DNA of 64,000 nucleotides, taken from contig NZ_LGTE01000001.1 of the NCBI RefSeq assembly GCF_001263415.1, positions 124,001 through 188,000 of the forward strand, read 5' to 3'. Both the position numbers and the translations under genes were made by a program. This document shows positions 26,372 through 34,415 of the stretch, one piece after another. The stretch is from Thermincola ferriacetica (lineage in GTDB: Bacteria > Bacillota > Thermincolia > Thermincolales > Thermincolaceae). The notes below the pieces were generated by a model that saw only the letters and a list, made by a program, of their open reading frames with translations, was not told the DNA's origin and made no database searches. How positions within the stretch are numbered: the first letter of the stretch is position 1; every line of letters begins with the position of its first letter.

Positions 26372-27292
26372 TTATGTTTTAAGATTGTTTTCAGCCGCTT
26401 CTTCCGGAATCCTTTCGTTACTTTTTTCATGACCGCCCAGTTCTGCAGCTAACATTCCCGCCAGGATAAAAACTGCCCCGATTCCTTGTCGGAGGGTGAA
26501 AGATTCACCACCGATGAAATAAGCAAAAATAGCGGCAAAAACGGGTTCCATAGTAAAGATAATGGCGGTATGGGTAGGAGAGGTATACTTTTGGGTCCAG
26601 GTCTGTACAAAGAAGGCCAGGGCGGTAGCAAAAACTGCCGTGATCAAAATAGCGCGCCATACCTGTGCATTAAAAGCTTCCGCCGTTGGAGCTGTCTCTT
26701 TGATCAGAGCTGCAACAAAACTTGCTAATGCCACGGTACCGATTTGTACTGTGGCCAAAATAAAGGCATCGTGGTCCGGGGAATATTTTCCTACCAACAA
26801 AATATGCAGCGCATAAGAAAAGGCACAAAACAGCACCAGCAGATCACCGTAGTTAAAAGTAAGGGTGGCATTAATGGTCAGAAGCCCCAGTCCTACTGTT
26901 GCGCTGATAATGCCCAGGGCTGAAATTATGCCAGGGGGTTTCTTCTGAATAAAAGTAACAGTGACGGGGACAATGACAACGGATAAGCCGGTAATGAAAC
27001 CCGCATTGGAAGCGGTGGTATACTGTAGGCCAAAGGTCTGGAAGGAGTATCCGGCAAAAAGCGCCAGGCCAATCAGGATACCTTTCCATAAAGTGGACCG
27101 AGTAGTTTGGACGATACGTTTATTGGTGATGAGCAACATTAATAAGGTGGCTATACCAAAGCGGATAGCCAGAAAATAAAAAGGCTCCACACGAGTGATG
27201 GCTTCTTTAACGGATACAAAAGTTGCCCCCCATACGGCGGTAACAAATACAAGGGCTAAATCTGCCAAAAGTTGGTTTTTTCTGCTGTTCAT
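26372..27292 (-). CDS. EamA-family (DMT) transporter
   Basis: 306 residues from ATG 27292, with AAGGAGG upstream; the frame is open to 27322 without a ribosome site. Ten predicted helices with the repeat signature VTAVWGATFVSVKEAI at the N-terminus and FSYALHILLVGKYS at the start of the second half. Related only distantly to its convergent neighbour. Substrate unknown. Confidence 0.9.
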   Translation of the reverse strand: MNSRKNQLLADLALVFVTAVWGATFVSVKEAITRVEPFYFLAIRFGIATLLMLLITNKRIVQTTRSTLWKGILIGLALFAGYSFQTFGLQYTTASNAGFITGLSVVIVPVTVTFIQKKPPGIISALGIISATVGLGLLTINATLTFNYGDLLVLFCAFSYALHILLVGKYSPDHDAFILATVQIGTVALASFVAALIKETAPTAEAFNAQVWRAILITAVFATALAFFVQTWTQKYTSPTHTAIIFTMEPVFAAIFAYFIGGESFTLRQGIGAVFILAGMLAAELGGHEKSNERIPEEAAENNLKT

Positions 27293-27320
27293 GTCTGCCT
27301 CCTTAGAAAAGTACGTATCC

Positions 27321-27349
27321 ATTGTTGCATATTAGCTGCCATGTGTCAA
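27321..27349 (-). promoter_or_regulatory. candidate promoter of the minus-strand EamA gene
   Basis: On the minus strand TTGACA (27349-27344) is followed after 17 bases by AACAAT (27326-27321), a weak -10. The ATG lies 29 bases downstream. Confidence 0.45.
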
Positions 27350-27514
27350 CAATCAGAGACAACAAGCTGGAAACTACTTCGGTGAAAATTTATGCTACGA
27401 AATTTCGAGAAAAAATAACACCGCAAGCAGGATTTTTGAGCTTTAGAACGAATTAGAATTAGCAATTTATTGTTGCAAGAAAATGAATTTTTTAAACAAT
27501 GAAGGAGGCCTAAT

Positions 27515-28300
27515 ATGAAAAAGTACCTGAAAATTTTTGTCTTGAGTATCCTTGCGCTGAGTTTGCTTTTTGCTGTAGGATGCGGTACAAAAGCAACTAC
27601 GGAAGAGGGCAAGGGGGAAGATGTAAAAACCTATAAAGTTGGTACCGATGCTGCTTACGCACCCTTTGAATCTGTTGACCCCAGCGGCAAAATTGTTGGT
27701 TTTGATATCGACGTATTAAGCGCTATAGCAGAAGCTGAAGGATTTAAAGTTGAATTTATCAATACCAAATGGGACGGTATTTTGGCCAACTTAGCCACGA
27801 ATAAAATGGACATTATTGTTTCCGCAGTTACAATCGATGATGAACGTAAAAAAGAGGTTGATTTCAGTGACCCCTATTTTGAGTCAACCAATTACATTTT
27901 GGTTCCCAAAGATTCACCTATAAAATCTATGGTTGACCTAAAAGGGAAAAAAGTTGCCGTACAGCAGGGTACTACAGGTGATATGGCTATCACCAAGTTC
28001 CTTGGCAAGAATTACGATGGTATTAAGCGTTTCGGTGGCAATCCGGAAGCGTTTCTTGAGCTGAAGAATGGCCGGGTTGATGCTGCAGTTGCCGATTCAG
28101 GGGTTGTCGTAGAGTATGTAAAAGCCAATCCTGATCAAAACTTGAAGATTGTAAAAGACGAGAAGTTCCCGAAAGAATATTATGGTATCGCTGTTAAGAA
28201 AGGCAACACTGAACTTTTAGAGAAGATAAACAGTGGTTTAAAGAAGATTAAGGAAAACGGCGAATACGATAGGATTTATAAAAAATGGGGCTTTCAGTAG
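27515..28300 (+). CDS. amino-acid ABC transporter substrate-binding lipoprotein
   Basis: 261 residues. A lipoprotein signal ends in LFAVGC (lipidated C23). The family-3 solute-binding fold follows (YKVGTDAAYAPFESVDPSGKIVGFDIDVLSAIAE), the class that carries basic amino acids or glutamine. AAGGAGG lies before ATG 27515. First gene of a binding protein-permease-ATPase operon. Exact ligand is not decided. Confidence 0.93.
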   Translation: MKKYLKIFVLSILALSLLFAVGCGTKATTEEGKGEDVKTYKVGTDAAYAPFESVDPSGKIVGFDIDVLSAIAEAEGFKVEFINTKWDGILANLATNKMDIIVSAVTIDDERKKEVDFSDPYFESTNYILVPKDSPIKSMVDLKGKKVAVQQGTTGDMAITKFLGKNYDGIKRFGGNPEAFLELKNGRVDAAVADSGVVVEYVKANPDQNLKIVKDEKFPKEYYGIAVKKGNTELLEKINSGLKKIKENGEYDRIYKKWGFQ

Positions 28301-28327
28301 AATTAACACCTTTAGTTAATTATGATG

Positions 28328-28360
28328 GCGTGGTGCTTAGCCGGCATCACGCTGTTTTTG
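28328..28360 (+). terminator. intercistronic attenuator between binding protein and permease
   Basis: GCGTGGTGC (28328-28336) pairs with GCATCACGC (28344-28352, one wobble) and is followed by TGTTTTTG. Such a partial terminator would give excess binding protein over permease. Confidence 0.7.
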
Positions 28361-28387
28361 TGAAGATTGAAAGGAGAGCTTAGGGGA

Positions 28388-29074
28388 ATGTTCACAATCG
28401 GAGCAATAAGATACGACATTATTATAGAATATTTGCCTATGTTGCTAAAGGTAGGAGTATTGACCACCCTTGAGCTGACCATTATTTCTGTTACGGTGGG
28501 CACAATCCTGGGATTGTTTATCAGCCTCCTGAGATTATCTAAATTTCGTCCTTTTTCTATTTTCGGATCTGTATATGTTGACTTTTTTCGGGGCACACCT
28601 TTGCTGGTACAGATCTTCATGATTCATTTTGCCATTTTGCCATTGATAATTCCCGGTCAATACCCAAACATTATTTCCGGTTTGGTAGCGTTAAGTCTCA
28701 ACAGCGCTGCCTATGTTGCCGAGATTTTTCGGGCGGGTATTCAGTCTATTGACCGCGGGCAGATGGAAGCTGCCAGGTCATTAGGGATGACCCACGGTCA
28801 AGCAATGCGCTATGTAATTATTCCCCAGGCATTTAAGAGGGTTATTCCTGCCTTGGGTAACGAGTTTATAGCCATGTTAAAAGACTCATCGCTGGTTTCC
28901 GCAATTTCTGTACAGGAATTAGCTATGACAGGTACTATAATTGCCAATCGGACTTACCGGCCTTTCGAACCATGGATTGTTGTAGCTATTTTGTACCTGA
29001 TTATGACATTGGCCCTTTCACAAATTGTAGCTTACCTGGAAAGGAGGTTTGGCAAGAGTGATACACGTTCGTAA
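28388..29074 (+). CDS. amino-acid ABC transporter permease
   Basis: 228 residues from ATG 28388 (AGGAGAG upstream). Polar amino-acid permease family of the HisMQ type: five helices, N-terminal [29 protein letters not shown], and the cytoplasmic EAA loop ([24 protein letters not shown]). It overlaps the ATPase gene by 17 bases. Confidence 0.94.
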   Translation: MFTIGAIRYDIIIEYLPMLLKVGVLTTLELTIISVTVGTILGLFISLLRLSKFRPFSIFGSVYVDFFRGTPLLVQIFMIHFAILPLIIPGQYPNIISGLVALSLNSAAYVAEIFRAGIQSIDRGQMEAARSLGMTHGQAMRYVIIPQAFKRVIPALGNEFIAMLKDSSLVSAISVQELAMTGTIIANRTYRPFEPWIVVAILYLIMTLALSQIVAYLERRFGKSDTRS

Positions 29075-29777
29075 CCTCCACAAAAGTTTTGGTAAACTGG
29101 AAGTTTTAAAAGGGGTTAACTGCCATATCAGACCTAATGAGGTGGTAGTAGTCATTGGCCCCAGCGGGTCAGGCAAAAGCACCTTTTTAAGATGTCTTAA
29201 CCTGCTGGAAGTGCCAACCAGCGGTGAAATAATTGTAGATGGCCATAATTTAACCGACCCGCATCTAAACATCAATAAAGTAAGGGAAGAAGTAGGGATG
29301 GTGTTTCAGCATTTCAACCTTTTTCCCCATATGACGGCGCTGCAAAATGTGGCTTTGGCCCTTGAAAAGGTACGGAAAATGTCTAAAGAACAGGCCGAGG
29401 CCATGGCTTTGGAAATGCTTGAGCGGGTAGGGTTGAAAGATAAGGCGTCCAATTATCCGGCCCAGTTATCAGGCGGCCAGCAGCAGAGGGTGGCCATCGC
29501 CAGGGCTTTAGCTATGAAGCCTAAAGTTATGCTTTTTGACGAACCGACTTCCGCTCTTGACCCGGAAATGGTCGGGGAAGTTTTGGCGGTAATGAAGGAA
29601 TTAGCCCACCAGATGACAATGGTAGTAGTATCCCATGAGATGGGTTTTGCCCGGGAGGTAGGGGATAGGGTAATTTTCATGGATGAAGGGAAAATGCTGG
29701 AAGAGGGTACACCTCAACAGATATTTAACAATCCCCAGCACGAAAGAACAAAAGCATTCCTCAGTAAGATTTTATAA
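29058..29777 (+). CDS. amino-acid ABC transporter ATP-binding protein
   Basis: 239 residues from GTG 29058, 10 bases after AAGGAGG; TTG 29049 would lie too close to it. GlnQ/HisP type. Walker [10 protein letters not shown], signature LSGGQQQR, Walker [14 protein letters not shown] and the switch histidine in [10 protein letters not shown] are present. Last gene of the uptake operon. Confidence 0.95.
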   Translation: MIHVRNLHKSFGKLEVLKGVNCHIRPNEVVVVIGPSGSGKSTFLRCLNLLEVPTSGEIIVDGHNLTDPHLNINKVREEVGMVFQHFNLFPHMTALQNVALALEKVRKMSKEQAEAMALEMLERVGLKDKASNYPAQLSGGQQQRVAIARALAMKPKVMLFDEPTSALDPEMVGEVLAVMKELAHQMTMVVVSHEMGFAREVGDRVIFMDEGKMLEEGTPQQIFNNPQHERTKAFLSKIL

Positions 29778-29790
29778 TGACGAAAGACGA

Positions 29791-29822
29791 ACGGGGCTGT
29801 CCCAATAAGAGGACAGCCCCGT
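29791..29822. terminator. bidirectional stem-loop between convergent genes
   Basis: A perfect 12-bp stem, ACGGGGCTGTCC with GGACAGCCCCGT, around CAATAAGA. It separates the ABC operon from the minus-strand PduL fusion; the T-run is short on both strands. Confidence 0.75.
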
Positions 29823-29826
29823 TATT

Positions 29827-31065
29827 CTAACCTAAAACTTCAGCCAGGTCATGGAATGCTTTTTCCAGTGTTTTGGTGTTTAGGCTGGCATCAACCATTA
29901 AAGGCTTAAACATTAAAAGGACTTCTTCGGCAAATTTAAATTTCTCTTCTGGATAGAATTTAGTGTCAACAGGAATGGCGCCCAAATTGAGGAAGAAGGA
30001 TTTCCTGTTGTCCATATCCTTACCGCAGGTTTTTCTTACCTCCAGTAAAACACCTTCTATATCGGGGTGTTCTTTTTCCAGTATTGATGTAACTTTATGA
30101 TACAGGAAGCTACCGATACCCCTGTTGCGGAATTCCGGGGTAATGCCTATATTTTCAACATAACCGAGATTTGCATCAGCCAGGTAATAGAAGGTGGCAA
30201 TCCCCACTACTTTGTCTTCGGCCAGCGCAGTTAACAGATAAAACTTATGGGGAGCGATCTTATTGGGATTGAGCAGCTTTTCCACAATCAGCCGCTGCAT
30301 GGCATAAGGGTATTCAAAGACGTTGCGCAGTAGGCGCAGGCCTTCTTGGGTAGCATAATCATGCGGTTTTTTGCCCCGAATGAACTTGATATTGTCCACA
30401 CCTAATTCGACGATGTTACCGTAATTATCTTTTATAATGATTTCTTTGTGCTTAATCATAGCCAGGTCGCCGGTGTCCACAAAAGCAGCGTTGGCTTCAT
30501 CTGTATCGATATGAAATTCTGTTTCGCCCGTTTCGGTGATTCTTACCAGTACATCATGATAGCAGACGACTTTGGTGCCTTTAATTAACACACTGACTTT
30601 TTCCCTATCAGAGATTTCCAGCAAATCAGCTTTGCTTTTGGCCATGTGAATATGAGCGCGGGGAACAATGACGCCTTTTTCGATTATTACCGGTCCCCTG
30701 GGTCCCATAAGAACTACGCCGGGCGTGCCTTCCAAGTCTCCTGAATCTCTAATGACCGGCTCAACGCCAATTCTTACTGCATCTGTACGGCTTAGCTCTA
30801 CCTGAGTCTCTTCCCGGGCCGGTCCAACAATACGCACCCGTTCCAATACGCCTTTTGAACCGATAACATTGACCGTTTCCTTGGCTGCAAAGTTTCCACG
30901 TTGGGCTAAGTCTTTGGCTACTGTAAGTTCATAGCCCGGTCCAAACAGTTTTTCTATATCCTGTTTGGATAAATGGACGTGGTGATTTGATACGCCAATG
31001 GGGACTAACCACTTATTTTCCTTTTTGAAATCTACTTTTCTAGGGTCAACTTGAAAGCTCAGCAT
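29827..31065 (-). CDS. PduL-type phosphotransacylase fused to a GNAT acetyltransferase
   Basis: 412 residues from ATG 31065 (GGGGGAGG upstream). Residues about 15-215 are a PduL domain (phosphate acyltransferase), with its zinc-binding histidines in GVSNHHVHLS and VPRAHIHMAK. About 245-390 are a GNAT domain (VENIGITPEFRNRGIGSFLYHKV, the acetyl-CoA-binding motif). PduL enzymes convert acetyl-CoA to acetyl phosphate in some acetogens, so this could be the phosphotransacetylase of the pathway encoded at 0-8 kb. The added acetyltransferase is unusual and its acceptor unknown. Monocistronic. Confidence 0.85.
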   Translation of the reverse strand: MLSFQVDPRKVDFKKENKWLVPIGVSNHHVHLSKQDIEKLFGPGYELTVAKDLAQRGNFAAKETVNVIGSKGVLERVRIVGPAREETQVELSRTDAVRIGVEPVIRDSGDLEGTPGVVLMGPRGPVIIEKGVIVPRAHIHMAKSKADLLEISDREKVSVLIKGTKVVCYHDVLVRITETGETEFHIDTDEANAAFVDTGDLAMIKHKEIIIKDNYGNIVELGVDNIKFIRGKKPHDYATQEGLRLLRNVFEYPYAMQRLIVEKLLNPNKIAPHKFYLLTALAEDKVVGIATFYYLADANLGYVENIGITPEFRNRGIGSFLYHKVTSILEKEHPDIEGVLLEVRKTCGKDMDNRKSFFLNLGAIPVDTKFYPEEKFKFAEEVLLMFKPLMVDASLNTKTLEKAFHDLAEVLG

Positions 31066-31200
31066 TTTGTCCTGCCTCCCCCAATAAAGCAAATAAAATG
31101 TCTAAATTCCTGTACACATAAAAATTATAGCAGGCAAGGGGCTGGTAGGACAATGAGCTAATCTTTTCTGTTTCGGCATTTTTTGACACTTTTCGCTATA

Positions 31201-31245
31201 TTTCACTTGATTTCACAGGTTTTCGTTTGTTCACAAATTCACAAA
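31201..31245 (+). repeat. cluster of four TTCAC repeats upstream of the haem kinase
   Basis: TTCAC occurs at 31202, 31212, 31230 and 31238 on the plus strand, the first two as TTTCAC ten bases apart, the last two as TTCACAAAT eight bases apart. They lie in the 331-base gap (31066-31396) upstream of the kinase, which holds no other gene. Possible regulator binding sites. Confidence 0.4.
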
Positions 31246-31356
31246 TTGGCCGGAATTGTCTTAATTTATGGATTATTTTCTAAAATATTTCCTGGTTTCC
31301 TTAATTTTTAATAGTTAAAACGTACGATTTATTCGTTAACCGGCAGGAATCGACAA

Positions 31357-31385
31357 TTGATATGGTTAAGTAAAATAAATATTAT
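31357..31385 (+). promoter_or_regulatory. promoter of the haem-kinase operon
   Basis: TTGATA (31357-31362), 17 bases, TATTAT (31380-31385). The predicted transcript start (about 31392) is only 5-14 bases from GTG 31397/31406, implying a leaderless or nearly leaderless message, which agrees with the lack of a good ribosome site. Confidence 0.6.
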
Positions 31386-31396
31386 GGACAAAAGAA

Positions 31397-33040
31397 GTGG
31401 TATCTGTGGGAGCAAATACTAAAGTGGGCACAAAACTGGTCCGCAGCACCAGTCTGGTGTTGTTTTTCATGATGGGCATAGGCATTATATGGAATATATA
31501 TAGCCAAACGAAACAAGCTCGTATAGAGCTGCTGGAACAGGGCCGTGTTTTGGCTGCTCAGGTTTTGGCTGTACGCAGAGTAATGGCTGAAAATCAACAT
31601 AAAATCAATTACGACGCCCAGGGTCACTTTGAGTTTAAGCATCTGAACCCTGCGTCCGTTATCCAGCAGGTTGACAGGGTTTTTAATGCTTCCACGCGAT
31701 ACCGGATTCGCCAGGTGAGTCTGCACCCCAGGCTCTTGGAAAATAAACCCGATAGTTATGAAAGAGAACAGCTTTTGTTATTTGCGCGAAATAGGGACGC
31801 TAAGGAATCATGGGGAGAAACAGTTATTAACGGACAACGTTATTTCCGTTATATGGTGCCTCTGTACGTGGACTCGTCGTGCTTGCAGTGCCACGGTGAA
31901 CCCCAGGGCGAATTGGATATCAGCGGCCATCCCAAAGAGGGGTATAAGGTCGGTGACCTGGCCGGTGCTCTTACCATCAGTATACCAATGGAATTGATGA
32001 AAGCAAATCTCAATAAGTCGATTCTGGAAAGTGTATTCCTTACTGTACTGATAGTCTTTTTCACTGCCTGCGTGATTACGTTCCTTACCAGGCGCTTTAT
32101 CACGATACCTATCAGTAAGCTGACCGGTTTTGCTCAGGAGCTTGGTCGGGGTAACCTTACTGCGCAACCGGAATACTACAAAAGTTATGGTGAAATCAAG
32201 GAGCTAACAGAGCGGTTCACTGACATGGCCCATAAACTGCATGATATTTACGAACAGTTAGAAAGCAAAGTTGCTGAACGGACAGCGGAACTGGCGGCCG
32301 CTAACAAGGAATTGGCGGAAATAAGCCAGTATAAAACGGAATTTTTGGCAAATATGAGTCATGAACTGCGCACCCCACTGACAGCTATTTTAGCCTTTAC
32401 GGAAGAATTGCTGACGAAAAGCATGGGAGAATTAAATGCGGAGCAAGAGGAGTATTTAAAAGATATAAGGGACAGCGGGCGGCAACTGCTGAATCTGATT
32501 AATGACTTACTTGACCTGTCGAAAATAGAATCAGGGAAAATGGCCCTTAATTTAACGGAGGTAAATGTAGGGAAAGCAGTCCGTGGGGTGGAAAAACTTT
32601 TACGGCCCCTGGCTCAGCAAAAGAATATAGAGATGCAGTCTGCCATAACGGGTACCAATATGATAATTGCTGATGAAGAAAAGGTCCGCCAGGTTATCCG
32701 CAATTTACTCGGTAATGCTATTAAGTTTACTCCCGCCGGCGGCCGCATTGAATTATATGTAAGAGATACTGACCGACCTGATGAAGGAGTCCTGTTGACC
32801 GTGAAAGATTCAGGCCCCGGAATTCCGGCAAAAGACCGCGCGCGTATTTTCGATTCCTTTTACCAGGGACACCGGGGACGGAACAAAGAATATGGCGGTA
32901 CCGGTTTGGGCCTGGCGTTGGTGAAAAGAATTGTGGAAATGCATTTAGGGGAAATTACCCTGGAGTCGACAGAAGGCCAGGGTTCCGCTTTTACGGTATA
33001 TCTTCCGGCTTATCCGCCGTATGATGATAACCTTGAATAA
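31397..33040 (+). CDS. membrane histidine kinase with haem-binding sensor domain
   Basis: 547 residues. One membrane helix (about 16-36) precedes an extracytoplasmic DUF3365/Tll0287-like domain, which contains a c-type haem site CLQCH (about residues 162-166). A second helix (about 210-230), a HAMP region and a coiled coil (AERTAELAAANKELAEI) follow. The kinase core has MSHELRTPLTAI (phospho-His, about 320), then the G1/G2 boxes DSGPGIP and GGTGLGLAL. GTG 31397 or GTG 31406 starts. Next gene is the response regulator, then nrfHA, so it likely senses redox or nitrogen oxides for nitrite reduction. Confidence 0.9.
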   Translation: MVSVGANTKVGTKLVRSTSLVLFFMMGIGIIWNIYSQTKQARIELLEQGRVLAAQVLAVRRVMAENQHKINYDAQGHFEFKHLNPASVIQQVDRVFNASTRYRIRQVSLHPRLLENKPDSYEREQLLLFARNRDAKESWGETVINGQRYFRYMVPLYVDSSCLQCHGEPQGELDISGHPKEGYKVGDLAGALTISIPMELMKANLNKSILESVFLTVLIVFFTACVITFLTRRFITIPISKLTGFAQELGRGNLTAQPEYYKSYGEIKELTERFTDMAHKLHDIYEQLESKVAERTAELAAANKELAEISQYKTEFLANMSHELRTPLTAILAFTEELLTKSMGELNAEQEEYLKDIRDSGRQLLNLINDLLDLSKIESGKMALNLTEVNVGKAVRGVEKLLRPLAQQKNIEMQSAITGTNMIIADEEKVRQVIRNLLGNAIKFTPAGGRIELYVRDTDRPDEGVLLTVKDSGPGIPAKDRARIFDSFYQGHRGRNKEYGGTGLGLALVKRIVEMHLGEITLESTEGQGSAFTVYLPAYPPYDDNLE

Positions 33041-33053
33041 AGAGGTGGAGTGA

Positions 33054-33752
33054 ATGGAAAGAAAGAAAATCCTCATTGCCGACGACGAACCGAAAATCTT
33101 AAAATTCCTGGCCGGTTTTTTACAACGGGAAGGTTTTGCAGTGGCCACCGCCGCTAACGGTTTTGATGCCCTGGCGGAATTTAACCGCTGGCAGCCGGAT
33201 TTGCTGGTGCTTGACGTCATGATGCCAAAAATGGACGGTTATGAAGTATGTCGGAAAATACGTGAGCAGAGTAATGTCCCTATTATTTTTCTTACTGCCA
33301 AAAACGAGACCTTCGATAAAATTATGGGTTTAACATTAGGCAGTGACGATTACCTGACCAAACCTTTTGACAGCGCCGAGTTATTGCTCAGGATAAGGGC
33401 TATTTTGCGACGGGTGGCTGATAATAGCAGTGTTGAAAATAAAGATGTTATCAAAGTACCCGGTCTAGTGATAAACAGGGCAACCAGGACGGTGGAATTT
33501 GAGGGCAAGGAGATTGAACTGACACCAAAAGAGTTTGACCTGTTATGGTTGTTGGCCAGCCACCCGAATCAGGTCTTTACCCGCGACCAGTTGATATACC
33601 AGATATGGGATACGGAATACTGCGAAGACACCGGTATCGTCACCACACTGGTGAAAAGGTTGAGGGAAAAGATTGAACTTGATACAGCCAATCCCCGGTA
33701 TATTAAAACAATCAGGGGAGTAGGGTACAAATTTGGCGTCAAACCTTGTTGA
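33054..33752 (+). CDS. OmpR-family response regulator
   Basis: 232 residues. Receiver domain with phospho-acceptor D in LLVLDVMMPKMDG (about 52), conserved T in IIFLTAKN and K in DYLTKPF. The C-terminal winged helix ends with VGYKFGV. Partner of the haem kinase (13-bp gap). It is the best candidate to bind the 11-bp-spaced repeat at 33791-33829, upstream of nrfH. Confidence 0.93.
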   Translation: MERKKILIADDEPKILKFLAGFLQREGFAVATAANGFDALAEFNRWQPDLLVLDVMMPKMDGYEVCRKIREQSNVPIIFLTAKNETFDKIMGLTLGSDDYLTKPFDSAELLLRIRAILRRVADNSSVENKDVIKVPGLVINRATRTVEFEGKEIELTPKEFDLLWLLASHPNQVFTRDQLIYQIWDTEYCEDTGIVTTLVKRLREKIELDTANPRYIKTIRGVGYKFGVKPC

Positions 33753-33758
33753 TATTAG

Positions 33759-33791
33759 AAGGGCTGCCTAAAAGGCAGTCCTTTTGTTTTT
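33759..33791 (+). terminator. terminator of the haem two-component operon
   Basis: AAGGGCTGCC pairs with GGCAGTCCTT (one wobble) around TAAAA and runs into TTTTGTTTTT. It overlaps the first base of the direct repeat of the nrf promoter. Confidence 0.8.
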
Positions 33792-33845
33792 GTCACAAAA
33801 ATGTCATCCTAGCGTCATTTCAAAATCATTTTATCCCAATAGAAT
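33791..33845 (+). promoter_or_regulatory. nrfH promoter with four in-phase TCA(C/T) repeats
   Basis: TGTCAC (33791), TGTCAT (33802), CGTCAT (33813) and AATCAT (33824) follow each other at exactly 11-bp intervals. That spacing is the hallmark of tandem binding by OmpR/PhoB-type regulators. A -10 TAGAAT lies at 33840-33845, with no -35 consensus; the last repeats cover the -35 position, as in activator-dependent promoters. NrfH starts 45 bases downstream. Confidence 0.7.
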
Positions 33846-33889
33846 GAAGATAAAAGGGCGTAAGAATTTAGAAGAAAGGAGGGTCTGGT

Positions 33890-34333
33890 ATGGAAAAAAG
33901 GGTTTCAAAAATAATTATTACAGTCGGTTTAATTGTGGGTATGATGAGTTTTCTTTTTGTTGTTACCGATGCGGCTATAAGTTATTCCGACAACCCGGAG
34001 TTTTGTATTAACTGCCATTCTATGGATGAAGCTTATATGACATACCAGCATTCAACCCACAAACAGTTTAAGTGCACTGATTGCCATGCTCCTCACTCTT
34101 ACTTGGCAAAAGTTGCATTTAAGACCAAATCAGGATTGCGAGACCTTTATGTCACTACTTTGGGGGAGATTCCGCCGGTAATTAAAGCTACCGACAAAAG
34201 TAAGGAAATTATTAAAGAGAACTGTATCAGGTGCCATCTGTCCACGGTAGAAAACACAGAAATGGGCGAAGGGCGGTTTTGTAGCGACTGCCACCGACAG
34301 TTACCCCATAAAAAAGTTGAAAAAAATATTTAA
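33890..34333 (+). CDS. nrfH: cytochrome c nitrite reductase small subunit NrfH
   Basis: 147 residues, NapC/NirT type. One N-terminal membrane anchor (about 7-28) and four c-haem sites: CINCH (about 39), CTDCH (62), CIRCH (111) and CSDCH (131). It takes electrons from menaquinol and delivers them to NrfA on the outside of the membrane. GAAAGGAGGG precedes ATG 33890. It is followed by nrfA after 82 bp. Confidence 0.95.
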   Translation: MEKRVSKIIITVGLIVGMMSFLFVVTDAAISYSDNPEFCINCHSMDEAYMTYQHSTHKQFKCTDCHAPHSYLAKVAFKTKSGLRDLYVTTLGEIPPVIKATDKSKEIIKENCIRCHLSTVENTEMGEGRFCSDCHRQLPHKKVEKNI

Positions 34334-34415
34334 AAATATAACTCTATAGAAGGTTGGAACGAACAGGAGAAGTTGCAGATTTTTAGTTACTAATTCAGGG
34401 AGGAAGGTGTTCAAA

